From Axinella damicornis (lineage: Eukaryota; Porifera; Demospongiae; Axinellida; Axinellidae): DNA of 64,000 nt. The notes beneath the pieces were generated by a model. The model was not told the DNA's origin and did not search any database. It saw nothing but the letters and a program-made list of their open reading frames with translations. The stretch lies in assembly GCA_963931865.1 (NCBI GenBank), contig OZ007513.1:10999467-11063466 (forward strand). Direction: 5' to 3'. Positions within the stretch are counted from its first letter, which is position 1; every line of letters begins with the position of its first letter. Position numbers and translations under genes: made by a program. This document shows positions 20,201 to 30,837 of this stretch, in pieces.

Positions 20201-22532
20201 GTACTCCAAACTTACTTCGAGGGTTAGATTGGTCTATCCAGTCATAATAATCTTGTAGAGATGGTTCAAAGTTTCCACTAATACGCATTGCCAGTGGACG
20301 CTCTGGATTCTGGTTGCGTCGAGCTTCGTTAAGGGTTACCGCCATTCCCTCCACTGCGTGGTTCTCCACATGGCAGTGCATGAACCAGACACCGGGGTTG
20401 TCAGCTACTATTCGGATGACGGCATAGCCTCCAGCTGGAACCAGGACGGTGTCTTTACGAGGAGTACGTGGGTCGATTTTTCCGGATGACGTCATATTAT
20501 GTTCGTAGGCTCTCCCTGGAGCCCATGATGTTGAGGTACAGACATAGTCAGCTGATTGATTGCGAACGTAATCACATCTTCCAACATTTGGAGGACGATT
20601 GCAGGCAATGTCATTGGAAAAGCAATCAACAAAACCAGTTGTGAAGTTAATAGGTGGCAGGCCGATCTTAAGCACCCAGAAGCTGTGTCCATGCATGTGC
20701 ACTGGGTGGCTGAATGTTCCTCGTGGTCCAGCTATAGTGAGAACCATTTGATAGGTTTTTTGGTAATGAAGATTCCTCACATGAACACAGGAGCATTCGG
20801 GACTAAACGGGGACTGTGACACATTATTGCACATGTTGGGATCATCCAGGTCCTTGCAGAATTCAGCTTTAGCTAGTTGTGCAAAAGCTGTATCATTTAC
20901 AGTTAATCCAGGAGGGACCGACGGAAAAGTTGAGCGGCGACCATTTACGGAACTCAGACCTCCAACACCTTCTGAAGCAAACTGGAAAAATATCTCTTCA
21001 TCTGGTTTAACCTTTGGAAGTATAGCATCATCGGAGGGAAGGAGAAGCCGAAGGGAGTCCACATATACACAGCGCAGATTGTAACTATGGTGTATTCTCC
21101 ATGCACAATTCATCATTTTACAGCGATTGCAGGTTTCGTTGACAGGGATGGAGTTCTCTTTGATGTCCTCGTACTGCCTTGAGGTCGGTAGTGGAGATTC
21201 GGCCCGGTTGTAGTGGAGTATTGCCTCGGCTGCCCGGTCTAAAAGCATGCGATAGGGAGCTGGTCGTTCGGGGATTGTACCCTCTTCAACATCAATTTCT
21301 TGTGCCTCAGCTCGTATCCAGTAGTCATCCTTGCTTGGGCTACTCTTGGTGATGAGCAGGAAGTCGTACCTCTCTCCAGACTGGATGCCAATGTAGTCCA
21401 CAGGCACTGGGTCAACCCAATGCCCATCTGTCCCCACAACCCAGAGTTGATGCTCATCTATTGAGAACCGAAAGTAATAGTTATTGATGGCTCCGATCAG
21501 ACGGAAGCGGTACACTTGGCCTGGGTCTACACTGAAAATATGAAGACGTGACTTTACATATGGATATTCATCATCGGGATGTTTGCCTTTCCCATTGATT
21601 AGCGCAGACCAGAATGGATAATTCCCAGCCTCTTTTCCATCTGGGCCTATTGTGAACGGTTCAATGGGGTCGTCACGGCCTGGAGGATTGAGTCCAGAAT
21701 TACTGTAGAACCAGATGGCACTTTCCAACAATGAGTAGGCATCTACTGCAAGTTCACGATACCAGTCAGCTATGGTGATTACGTGTTCAGCTGGTTTGTC
21801 CTGATACTCCTTCAGCTCAGTGGGTAGGGCATTCCTGATCTGATCCTCGACGTCTGGTTTCTCCTTGACAATCAGTGCTCCAAACAGGCCATCTGATCGC
21901 TGGACTCCAGTGTGAGAGTGGTACCAATGGGTACCAGGAGGATCTGCCTTGAAGATGTAGCGGAAAGACCGCTGCGGGTCAATTGGATTTTGCGTAATGT
22001 GGTGGACGCCGTCCATAAAGTAGTTGTTATACTGATACATACCATGCCAGTGGATGGAGACTGTCTCCATTTGAAGGTCGTTGCTTACATTTACTACCAT
22101 AACCTGGCCTTTCCATACGATCAACGTCGGACCTGGCACCTGTCCATTCACTCCGACAAAGGATTTGAAGGTGCTCCCATCAAAGATGTATGGTGGAGTA
22201 CAGTTATCGCGGGGTAACCTAGTGAAGTTCCTGCAAAATGGATGACCCGCTCCTGGGTGTCCATACAGGTCCCCCTCCTCGTCAAAGTAGTAAATACGAG
22301 CTACTTGAATGATCTCACCATAGTTACGGTCAATGAAGTATCGAGCGAAGCTGTGGAACAGTCGAATCGACAAACTAAAGATACACACGTCAGCATCTTG
22401 GTTACATTCGCAGGAGGTCGTCATGGAGTTACATGGGACTGTGTGAATATTGAGTTTGGATGCATCAATTGCAGCCGAGACCCACACTGTTGGGAGGAGG
22501 AGGGTGAGCAGGAACAAGGTGGTAGGGACCAT
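14250..22532 (-). CDS. Predicted spliced gene: secreted multicopper oxidase with three C-terminal SMB domains
   Basis: Proposed coding exons, in order on the minus strand: 22532-20216 (oxidase), 18922-18896 (linker), 17891-17706 (SMB), 16371-16180 (SMB), 15129-14947 (SMB), 14284-14250 (last codons and stop). Every internal junction has AG/GT borders and is phase 1, so the total is 2940 bases, 979 residues plus stop, with no frame break. The SMB exons lie on the same strand, directly downstream, with no competing promoter or start Met, which supports one gene. Phase 1-1 exons are the classic substrate of exon shuffling in extracellular animal proteins. Expected product: a secreted copper oxidase tied to the matrix or to partners by Cys-rich modules. 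What is seen is the exon borders and domains; the joining is inference and the last exon is the weakest link. The alternative is a lone oxidase ending at 20091 and a separate SMB gene. Confidence 0.7.
14598..14689. repeat. Perfect 43-bp inverted repeat
   Basis: 14598-14640 and 14647-14689 are exact reverse complements with a 6-base spacer TCTTCT. An outer imperfect pair (CCTGGTATCTTTCCTCATG at about 14350 and CATGTGAGAAAAGATACCAGG at 14688-14708) encloses it. It lies in the proposed last intron of the oxidase-SMB gene. Confidence 0.9.
14947..15129 (-). CDS. SMB-domain exon 3 of the oxidase-SMB gene
   Basis: A 183-nt, phase 1-1 exon (acceptor CCCTCCAG, donor GTAAGA). The ten-Cys module [28 protein letters not shown] follows a short [16 protein letters not shown] lead. 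It is clearly older than the other two SMB exons, which resemble each other far more. Confidence 0.8.
15673..15950. mobile_element. TIR element (AAGGGGGTGACACTCCCAT ends)
   Basis: The left end AAGGGGGTGACACTCCCAT pairs with ATGGGAATGTCACCCCTTT at the right, and GCGACCGGG pairs with CCCGGTCGC further in. The interior has several GGTCAAG words. No coding capacity. It lies in an intron of the oxidase-SMB gene. Confidence 0.7.
16180..16371 (-). CDS. SMB-domain exon 2 of the oxidase-SMB gene
   Basis: A near-duplicate of the exon at 17706-17891 (192 nt, phase 1-1). Differences are few: SAPTT for STPTT, CDSHC for CDSYC, and [10 protein letters not shown] for AEIGCGNP at the end. It was created by the tandem duplication of about 15985-17512 and 17513-18830, which copied the exon with its neighbouring introns. 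Confidence 0.8.
16896..17472. repeat. 21-bp minisatellite, array 1 (about 27 units)
   Basis: Unit CTGTGCCCCTCACCCTCGRGG, with 24-bp variants (extra GTGG) and variants with CACTGTGACC. As 21 is a multiple of 3 and no unit has a stop in several frames, long frames stay open on both strands (heptapeptides). It sits in an intron between two SMB exons. Confidence 0.95.
17706..17891 (-). CDS. SMB-domain exon 1 of the oxidase-SMB gene
   Basis: A 186-nt, phase 1-1 exon (acceptor TTCATAG, donor GTAAGTC). It opens with a [12 protein letters not shown] linker and then a ten-Cys module: C, GGCC, GC, NCYCD, C, NCCPDI, GC. The CYCD-xx-C ... CC-D-I ... GC half is the somatomedin-B signature; the extra Cys pair is typical of the invertebrate SMB-like variety. 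SMB modules are small disulfide knots that bind proteins outside the cell. Confidence 0.8.
18429..18800. repeat. 21-bp minisatellite, array 2 (about 17 units)
   Basis: Same unit as array 1, in the matching place of the second duplication unit, with its own variants (GGGGGCTGTG, GAGGTTGTG). Confidence 0.95.
18896..18922 (-). CDS. 27-nt linker micro-exon of the oxidase-SMB gene
   Basis: Minus strand: acceptor CTTCCTACACAG, then 27 bases, then donor GTATAT. In phase 1 it reads PATQATTQ, a Thr/Gln/Pro linker like the start of the following SMB exons (PPTTQQPS). Being so small it is the least certain of the internal exons. Confidence 0.5.
19283..19680. repeat. 28-bp minisatellite, about 14 units
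   Basis: Unit ACACGTCTKTTGGGAGAGCT then CACTAAAC, with two main variants (CTTTT and CTGTT). A lone copy of TGGGAGAGCTCACTAA occurs at 20030-20047. The array lies in the intron after the oxidase exon. Confidence 0.95.
20216..22532 (-). CDS. Laccase-type multicopper oxidase exon
   Basis: 772 codons in one exon. Residues 1-20 form a signal peptide (LFLLTLLLP core). All four copper motifs are intact: HWHG at 161-164, HWYHSH at 202-207, HPVHMHGH at 609-616, and [12 protein letters not shown] at 719-730. Cys720 is the blue-copper ligand, and Met730 is in the axial position, which in this family usually goes with lower redox potential than Leu or Phe. The order is Cu-oxidase_3, Cu-oxidase, Cu-oxidase_2, as in invertebrate laccases. 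Such enzymes oxidise phenols, catechols or metal ions outside the cell with reduction of O2 to water. The start is the first Met, just inside an exon that opens after an acceptor (exon edge 22548), so there should be an upstream 5' UTR exon. The open frame runs on to a stop at 20091, but the strong donor GAA|GTAAGT at 20216 makes those last 41 codons probable intron. The substrate cannot be read from sequence. Confidence 0.93.
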
Positions 22533-22576
22533 GGTGCTTGCTACACTCCTGCAGGTGAAAGAAGCTTAGAGTCATA

Positions 22577-23735
22577 GCTAATTGTTGCTTAGCTACCAGC
22601 AAAACCCCATTATCTAGCAGGACCGTGGGTCCAACCCTGCCAACTGGCCCTACACCCCACCTCCCAGGCAGTAGTGAGTGATACAGCCCTCGGTAGGCAA
22701 AAATAATTGCCACTTCCATATTTGCACAGGATGCCTTGCTGTGAGCATCTGTTCAAGATTGCCATATTATTTTTTAAGGGTGTGGTCATACTTTGTTATG
22801 TATATACTACTGTGCATGTTCAGAAGTGTGACTTACATGTGACAACCATGACATGCATGTGACAACCATGACATTCATGTGACGACCGTGATGTAACGCT
22901 GTGTGACAACCGTGACATAATGTGATGTGAGAACTGTGACGTACATGTGACAACCGTGACATAACGACTGTATATGATATGAAATTTTCATTGTGTTAGG
23001 CCAGGCTCCTACTAGGTTGCCATAATTATGCACCCAAGTAGTCCCTATTACTACAATGAACCGCTTGTAGCTAACCACGGTTGGCTCCCTGAATTGTCTG
23101 CAACCACGCACTAGGGTAGCTAATCACTCTAATTGGTTAGAACAATCACTCTGTATTTTACAGTGCACTTAAACAACACCTGAGTGGTTGTTACTGCAGT
23201 TTCAGTGAATAAGTGAACTCCCATAAAACTGGTAAAGGCTGTGAAGAGAATTAAATTGCTGTCCATCACATCCAAATTCAACCTTCAAAGGGTATCCTCA
23301 GATTATCGTTTTCAGAATTTGATAATAGCTATATAGCAGATCGATGCTCTTTCAAGCTTGATGGAATCCATCCATCCGGTACTACTCATGACTGGTGGGA
23401 TCGATAACAATGACAATACTCTAACAGATGCCTGGCTGCTAGATGTGACCTCTGGGAGGTGGAGGGAGGTGAGGGAGGTGTAGGTGTGGGGCCAACTATG
23501 ACCAAAGTACCTTACTATAACAGCATCATCCCCTCTTACAAGCTTGAACATCTGTTAACTTTTATTTGGTTCTGAACAAAATAATAGAAAGCAGATTATA
23601 GTAGGTGCTCTTTGAAGCTTGATCAAATTGTGAGGGGGGATAATGGCTTGTAATTATGTTTTGGAAGTCTTTTCATATGCGTACCACTTCAGTTAGCCAG
23701 TAGCAAGTAATCCTTTGTAATGGTTTGCAAACTTC
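22577..23735. other. Region upstream of the oxidase gene
   Basis: No supported gene. 22833-22965 holds about six imperfect repeats of a GTGACAACCGTGACATAA-like unit. A 5' UTR exon and promoter of the oxidase gene should lie here or further up, but I cannot place them. Confidence 0.5.
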
Positions 23736-24110
23736 TTGGAATCTTCATCTAACACAAGGCAAACAGTATATGGAGCATGGCACAATGCTCTATGCAACAA
23801 TCTTGCACTGGTTTGTGCAACAATTTGCATTTTTATGCGAGAATCCTGCAATCACTTTACGCAAGAATCTAAATCTTGTACGGCTTTATGCAAGAAGCTT
23901 TTGCTGCAGTCAAAACTTCATGCAAGAAACTTGCAGAGTTCCCGCAAACGAGAATATAACTTGGAAGAAAGTTGCCGTGCAAAAACTTGTTACAAGTCAA
24001 GTTGGCAAGAGGGTAGCTACACTATCTTGCAGCAAGAGAATCATCTAGATCTTGCAAGTCTGAATTGCAAGACTGTTCTACATGGGTGCAGCAACAATAG
24101 GCTTTTCTAA
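23736..24110 (+). other. Stretch rich in GCAAG / CTTGC words with a chance ORF
   Basis: TGCAAGAA, CTTGCA or close variants occur roughly every 20-30 bases on both strands across 23780-24080. Two overlapping frames stay open here for over 100 codons, without any family resemblance. Likely an old, decayed short-period repeat. Confidence 0.35.
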
Positions 24111-24897
24111 GAGCCACAACACTAGCTAACCTTCCGAATCTATCATACCGCGGATCATGTGGTACTAAGATTCTCCCTCCATTTTGCATCCTGCAGTTGT
24201 AAGTGTGCAAACACTGGAGGTGTAGAAGACCTGGGAAGGAGGCTAGCTACACTATTCTCTGAGCCCATAATTTTAGGTCCTGCAAGAGCATCACCCACAA
24301 GTGTAATATCATCTATGTGTGTATTGAATGCCTTCTTGCCGCCTTCCACTCTTTATGCAGAAAGAGTGAATCGAGCCGTATAGATATTAACCTCATGGAG
24401 GTTTACTATTATCTGTGCATGATCAACATCTTTCTCGGCAAGCGTCACAGTGTTTAGGCAGGATGAATTATTTTGCCTCGTGTGGGCATGTGTTAACCAC
24501 CATCTAGCAACATGCAGTCAAGTCGTGTACGGGACCGATCTTGCATTCAGTATCAGCTAGCTTTGAAGATGGAACAAGTGCCAACAGAGAGCTACACTGA
24601 GCGTATGAAAGCATACTCATGCAGGCTAGAAGCCATGACTCCAAGGGCTGCCGAATGACAAGCGTAAAAATGCCCAACCGTGACTGACTCTTCTCATGGG
24701 TTGACAAGATGGCACCATTTGGCTTGTCAGTGGTGAGTTATGCTTTGAACCTGTTTTAGAGGTAGCTAGCGAGTACCTACCTCTTCTCTGAAGCGTATAT
24801 GTACCACTGCAAAAACGAAGTAGTTACTATAGCTGCACCGTGTTTGGACATGCAGGATCGAGGCGATACCACTATTAGAATGTGGAGGACGATACTC

Positions 24898-24992
24898 AGC
24901 ATCCTACATAAACTGAGCATTCCAGTAGTACCCTACATAAACCAGTTTGTGTAGGATACTATACTGGAATGGCCACTTGATCTATGTAGGAT
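24898..24992. mobile_element. Small palindromic element
   Basis: GCATCCTACATA at the left pairs with TATGTAGGATGC at the right, and inside ATTCCAGTAGTA pairs with TACTATACTGGAAT. About 95 bp. The flanks (24110-24890 and 25000-25920) show no supported gene. Confidence 0.6.
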
Positions 24993-25924
24993 GCTACTGA
25001 AATGCAGACAACCTGGTTCCTGCATGTTCAAACATGGTGCAACTGTAGTAACCATCAAGCAATCAAAACAACTACACCGTTTTCGCAGTGCATTTTGACT
25101 CTCTAGCTTCTCTGTAGCAAGAATGTGAGTAAACCAAGAATCCGTGACGTATATATACGCCGTGCCACGGATCACACGGTAAGATTCCCAGGCCTTCTTC
25201 CTCCGCAGTGCCTAAAATATGGGGGTATCACTGCCCATTTGGGCAAAGATAAACTAATTGTGGGCAGTGATGAAACCAAGATTGGGCAGGATTAAATTTT
25301 TACTCACTGCAGCCGAAAGACTGTCAGTGGTTGCTCATTTGTGTATCACTGGGCAATTTTTCTTGCCATCACTATCAGTGAACATGTGCCTTGTTGCAAA
25401 AAAAATTGCGTGGATGTAAAGCCATGTGGAATATTGCGTATATACCGCATACCGGCGACCGTTTAATTTGGCGATTGGGAAGCCAATCGCCAAATGAAAA
25501 AGAATCGCCAATGTTAAAATGGCTGACCAGCTAGTCGGCGCACGCGGCGAGGCAAGTTCACCTTGAGATTGCAAGACCCAACGTACTACCTGCTGAGAGA
25601 GAGGTCTGCGGAGAAGCGCCTACTACTTCACAGACGGTGCACCGAATTAAAGGCGTTGCTACAGACTACTGAGCGCGGTCATGGCCGACTGTGTATGCAT
25701 CACTGCCACAGCGTACGCATCCTGGGCATTGCTGACCTCCGAATAGCTGTTCGCCGATCATGGGCCTCCAGATGCCGCTGAAAACGTGATGGGCACGACA
25801 CTGCTCTCCGTTTCGTATACGTCTTCATCCTGGGGCACTGGCCGCGGTTTATTTTAGCCCGCAACTTAGGGGAAGAAGCTAGTTAGTAAGTGGTCAAGCT
25901 ACATCAAATCGTCGTTGCGGTCGA

Positions 25925-25985
25925 GTCATAGCCTCGTTCCCAGGTTCCTCCCCAGCTTTTTGTCGCCTGGCAACGAAGGCTAGTC
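25925..25985. mobile_element. Short TIR element, TAGCCTCG family
   Basis: CATAGCCTCGTTCCCAGG at the left; the right end AACGAAGGCTAG is a degraded mirror. Core contains CCCCAGCTTTTTGTCGC as in other copies. Confidence 0.55.
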
Positions 25986-26338
25986 GATTCACGCATTTAA
26001 CTATTCCAGTCAGGATCTAGGAGAAGACTTGACTCAACCAGAATAGGTGTTCCGAATACCCCCCAAGGCCGCCAAAATTTATCGGTATATAAATACGGTA
26101 GGCCTATACTCAACAGTCAACACTTCCAATTATTCAACTACGTACAGGCCCGTAGGCAGGATTTGCAGGAAGAGGGTTCGCCCGGGCCGAAGCTAGGTAG
26201 CAGTGCACAGAGGCGCGAAGCGCGGAAAAAATTTATCACCGCCAAAGGCAGTGAACAGTACAGAGGCGCGAAGCGCCGATCAGTCCGCGCGAAGCCCCAA
26301 AAACATTTTTCGCGGTCGTTTTTCAGTCACCTGGATGA

Positions 26339-26791
26339 CTAGGGCGTAGCTAGCAATGAGGCAAGGGAGGCAGTTGCCTCCTCGCTTTTCTGGATAGTGA
26401 CGCGCATGTCCGGAGTCTCGCACACTCCACGTACGACGTGCGTTCGGTCTGATGACAGAGACAGGAGCTAGGCTGACCATGAGCCGGCGAATACTCTTAA
26501 CGCTGGTTTGCGCTCCCTGGATCGGGACGGATGAGTGGCACGGAGATCGAAGCGCACGACGAACATTTTCCGAGCTAATTATAAGTTAATTTACGCAGTG
26601 CGCGCAAACAGTTGCTCTCGAAATGCTACAGCAATATGCCGGTGCCCTGACTGATCCAGAGAGCGCAAAGCCGGAGGCACAAAGGCATTAGGACATCGGG
26701 CTACAGTCATGAGAAGCGGAATAGATTTGCATGTGCACTCACCTAAATTCGAACTCTATACCTCCTCAGTCTCCAAATCCTAGCTACGCCC
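26339..26791. mobile_element. hAT-like MITE, copy 2, with 8-bp target duplication
   Basis: Ends GGGCGTAGCTAG / CTAGCTACGCCC as in copy 1 (1000-1355). CTGGATGA stands directly outside both ends (26331-26338 and 26792-26799), an 8-bp target duplication as expected for hAT. It has inserted at the 3' edge of the ORF at 26800-26963. Confidence 0.8.
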
Positions 26792-26799
26792 CTGGATGA

Positions 26800-26963
26800 G
26801 CTCTCGTAGCACTTTCACCGCTTTGCACTGCACTACCGTTGCTTCTGGTTTGCTTCACCTCTTCACTTTCACTACAAGAGCTGTCACTAGGATTAGGGCT
26901 GGACGCGCGGAAGAATTTGAGGATAGTGGGAGTATCAGCAGCATCTTGCTTTCTCTTCGCCAT
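26800..26963 (-). CDS. Exon-like ORF cut by the hAT-like MITE
   Basis: Minus-strand start with MAKRKQDAADTPTILKFF, then a Ser/Glu-rich acidic stretch. The start resembles the N-termini of some hAT-derived and zinc-finger proteins (basic start, then T-P-x-I-L-K-F-F), but there are too few residues to name a family. Without the MITE the sequence would run CATCCAG|GTGACT, which fits a splice donor. With the insertion the frame reads five more bases and hits TAG. The remaining exons of such a gene were not found. Probably broken, possibly saved if the distal donor is used. Confidence 0.4.
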
Positions 26964-28500
26964 ATATGATAACGTTACTGACGCAGCAACAAACGACAAG
27001 TAAAGCGGCGAATGCGCATAAGACGCCGCATACTTACGTCACCGAATTTGGCCAAGACATTAAGATGCACATTAATTCGCATCCAAAGGGAGCGTGCATT
27101 AGTTAAAAGCATTGCAAAGTAGCACAACTGCATGCAAATATGTATATATACATAAAAGTGCACTCACCAACAAACAGCAGCTTTGCAGCAGCATGCAACG
27201 CGTGAATCCGATCGAATCGACGCTGCAGGCGTGCGCTGAGTAGCTAGCAGCAAATGGCTGGATCTTGACTGTGGCTTGCAAGGAGAGAGGAAACTGCTAA
27301 CTGCGCAGCAGGCAACTAGCCTTTCACTACTAGCTTTTGCGAGGGACTGCGGAGATTTATATCCAGTTTTCGTGCGGCGAAGCCATCCACTTTCATGTGA
27401 TGACACTGATGTGGTCAAACGTGTGACACCCTGGCTAGCCCCGTAACTAGCTATCCGTGCCTTCTCCGTCTCCGCTTTCACGTAGATAGTTAAGGTTTCC
27501 TACGTCATCAAACCGCAAAGCGACCACATGCGGGAGCGGCTGGAATCACGGCTGCAGTCGCGCTGCGCTGCGCGGGCAGTGATTTCCCGCTTCAACTTTG
27601 CTTGGTTCAAAGGTCAAGTATGCGCGCGAAGTCGGATATCGATATGTCTGGGATCTTGCTTCTGCTGTTGTCTGGAGGAACCAGGGCAAGGTTGCGATAC
27701 ATTCTCTTAGTATGCGCATGCATCCAGTGGTTTAGATAACACCACGTACAATGAGATTTGTAAACACTTGGCCCTTCATTGCTGTGTATGGTAGCTAGGT
27801 CAAATGTCATGTGCTTATTTATAGCTAACGAGGGATTGAAGGGCTCTAGTTCTCATACTTTTAACAACCCATAATTTAGTCATGCATCCAAAGCAGAGGA
27901 ATACAAAATCAATCTCAGTTTGCTATGACATAGTGCATCATCCAGCATGTTGCTAATTTACCCACAGACTTCAGGCATACTTTATGGCAATGTGAACTCA
28001 ATATATAGCTAGGTGAACACCTGCTTCTTGACATACTCGAATTGTATTAGTGATGACTGCATGCACTCTAGCCTCTGTTTTGTTTTGTGTTGGGGCCCCT
28101 GCATCTAATCTCTGGACGACTCAATGGTCTCTGGTCCTCATGCTCACAGGATAAAATATGGCAAAGACAAGGGTTGCATTCTTCGCCATACTATTGTGAA
28201 TGTCTTGTGAATTCAACTAATTCGCAACTCTTTCACATTGTACCAAACGCAACTGTAATGTACCGAACACAAGAGTTGTGATTTTGCCAGAAAGTCAAAT
28301 GGTTGCAATTCTGTTGTGTTCTTTAAACCAGCCATTGTACAATCATTGTGAAAGTATTGTGTGAAAGGTGCTAATCACCAAGTATAGGTGCAAACAAGAT
28401 TTTGCAAATTTTTTCCTGTGGATGGGGCTTGCATTAGGAATAATGTGTGATTGGTATGATATACCAATTCCAATGGTCTTGCAACTCAGCTTTGTGTTTT
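26964..28500. other. CpG-richer stretch and intergenic DNA
   Basis: 26990-27660 is richer in CG dinucleotides than its surroundings and may be a promoter region for the minus-strand ORF at 26963. No protein-coding exon supported. From 27700 to 28500 I see nothing. Confidence 0.3.
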
Positions 28501-28740
28501 CTGTTGCAGTATGTGTACTAATGAAGCAGATCGATTCCCTCATCTCTTATTCAAGTCTGAACACAGCAACAAACGTGAGTTCGTTCATCCTCGGTTCATT
28601 ACATGCTGTCGGATGGACCATGTGCTACTCGTGTCTTTCTTGGTCACTGTATAAACATACCTGTACTACAGAGGTTTGCAGGTTGGTGAGGAACAATAGG
28701 CATGTGCACATTCTGTGGCATATTGGCATGCTTTGAGCAT
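28501..28740 (+). repeat. Empty-site copy of the 793-1440 segment
   Basis: Aligns to both sides of the MITE at 1000-1355. It includes an exon-like piece at 28510-28574 (acceptor TTCTGTTGCAG, donor GTGAGT, 65 nt) reading CTNEADRFPHLLFKSEH in one frame; family unknown. Confidence 0.55.
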
Positions 28741-30300
28741 AACATGGCCAGTTAATCTCCTCAGGTTGCATGCAGAGGTAGATTTGGTGAGCACCGTGCG
28801 CTGTATGCCACACCTCTCCTTTTGGGGGTGAACTGGGCCAACCGGAGGGCTAGAGCACTCAATTGCAGGGGCAAGCATTCATTAGCATTATGCCTAAGCA
28901 CCCAGTAATTAGCTTGAACCCCCTAATAAAGTATACTATCCGAAGCTTGGGGGTATATTACTGGGGGTGGAGCCTCCAGTTATTGGCCCCGCTCAGATCA
29001 CGTCTCATTAAATGGGACGGAGTAATGAATAAAGTCAGGAGGGGTGGGTATACATGGGTGGGAAAACTTGAAATGGAGGAGCCGAAATCAGCAAGTCAAG
29101 GTGCAAGCTAGGCAGCCGCCAGGACGAAGCACAGAGTGTGCATGCGCAGCCCGCCAAGGAGTATGGATTGCGCAGTGGGATAATTCGTCAATTAACCTTG
29201 TTTAACTAGTCAGTATAGCTGAAGAGGACATCTGGACTGATGATCTGGTTATGAAACCACATGTGTAAAACACTATGTAAACAGCTAGCCACAAGAGGAT
29301 TCTACATAGCTCTTCAGACTAAATGTTGCTATTTTGCTGTGAATTTGCAAATTTGATACATACCGCTTGCAACTATGGATGTGATACTAAAATATGAACT
29401 TTCGAACACAAATTTTCATGCTAGGGGGTTACAACTCAAAAATGTTACAAAATACCCCGCCAAGAACTCTCTAAATTTACTAAATATGTCAACAATGATT
29501 TTTCGCTAGTATACGTATCAGAGATAAGTGTTGTAATAAAGTACGCAATTTGCAAATTGACGTGAAGGTCATGCCAAATAACCGGTAGAGAATAAACGCT
29601 CTTGTCCATCTTTCTGGGGGGTTACATCGATGAAACAACGCTGCTAGCAGTTGCAGGTGAGTGGTAATTACTGAGGGGTTCAAACCGTGTTGGAGGACTG
29701 GTCAAAGCGCTCGCCTTAAAACCATCCTTTTCCGATGCCGACTTAGCTTCACACTCCTCAGAGGTTCTATTATGTCTATCAGGGGAGCAAGATCGTCCCA
29801 ACACCACCCAGCCGCTGATTGTCAGACTGACCTTCAGCTTGTGGAAGGCCACCTCAACTAACTCTCTAGTTGCTCACATGTACCTTATTTTCATTTTCAT
29901 ACACGAGTTTTCAGTATATATCTCACCCGTTACATGTATACACTGGAGTAGGGTTGGGCAGATTATGTCCCCCATTGTGCTATGCTCAAAATTGTACCGA
30001 AAATTATGCCCCAAACTTGCCCATTATGCTCAAACTATGCCCATTATTTCTGGAAGGATCAAAGTAGCTAAAATGCTATCGAACTGTTCAGTAAACAACC
30101 CCACACTACACATCTTTTCAAAAAGGCGGGGCTGAACTGTAATAGCATGTGCACTGACCAGAAAATGAGACAGGATGGCTGTTTATCGACAATTGAACTG
30201 CAACATTATGATGTAATCCACCAGCCAGACTCTGTGATCATGTGAGGACTCTATCACTGGGCCATGGGACTGGGGGTCTGAAGACACCACTGACATTACC
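28741..30300. other. No gene seen
   Basis: ORFs here are short and lack family resemblance or paired splice sites. 29955-30060 carries several ATTATGCYC words like those at 30310-30375. Confidence 0.4.
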
Positions 30301-30414
30301 GGTAGGCTCAAAAGTACCTATTATTCTCGCATTATGCTCAAAATGTGCCTATTATTCTCGCATTATGCTCGATGCTTTCTGGCATCTAGAGTAAGCCATT
30401 GATTATCGGACGAC

Positions 30415-30545
30415 ATGTGTAAATCGGACGCGTTAGCACCGAGCGTGTATATTACCAGAAGTGGGCGGGATCTTCATCGCACTTTGAGTTGAAAGTTTGG
30501 TGATTCTCTGTTGCTTGGTTCTGGAACTACAGCCAGTCAAAGCTC
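30415..30545. repeat. Inverted copy of 32310-32450
   Basis: AAGTGGGCGGGA, AACTTTGGTGATTCTCTGTT-type sequence and GGTTCTGGAACTACAGC here are the reverse complement of words at 32310-32410. The plus-strand frame after it (to about 30560) ends at a possible donor GAAG|GTATGA; I cannot name a protein. Confidence 0.6.
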
Positions 30546-30837
30546 ATTTTCGGACGAAGGTATGATCGGACACACTGATATATTATCGTACGACACTCCC
30601 TGCTTCTTCTCTGAAGAAACTTTCTCCGTCAGGAAGCCTCATGATCCTTCTGCTACAGGCTCACTTTTTGTCACCGTGGCTGATTCGAGCACTAAGGAGT
30701 ATCACCGAATGTCTACCAGGGTCTCCAGGTCTATATCGTCGAGTGAAATTTTGCCGTATTTTGGCGTAGACACTCACAGGTACACTCTAGTGCTGCAATT
30801 CAGATATCACTATAGAATGTGTAGGTCCTCAGCAACA

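Noticed and set aside
20091..20215. Last 41 codons of the oxidase frame as the true C-terminus
   Set aside because: A consensus donor stands exactly where family similarity ends and the tail has no SMB or oxidase features. I kept it as the alternative ending rather than the main call.
22465..22719. Small proteins overlapping the oxidase start
   Set aside because: Shadow frames of the oxidase signal-peptide exon and its upstream intron.
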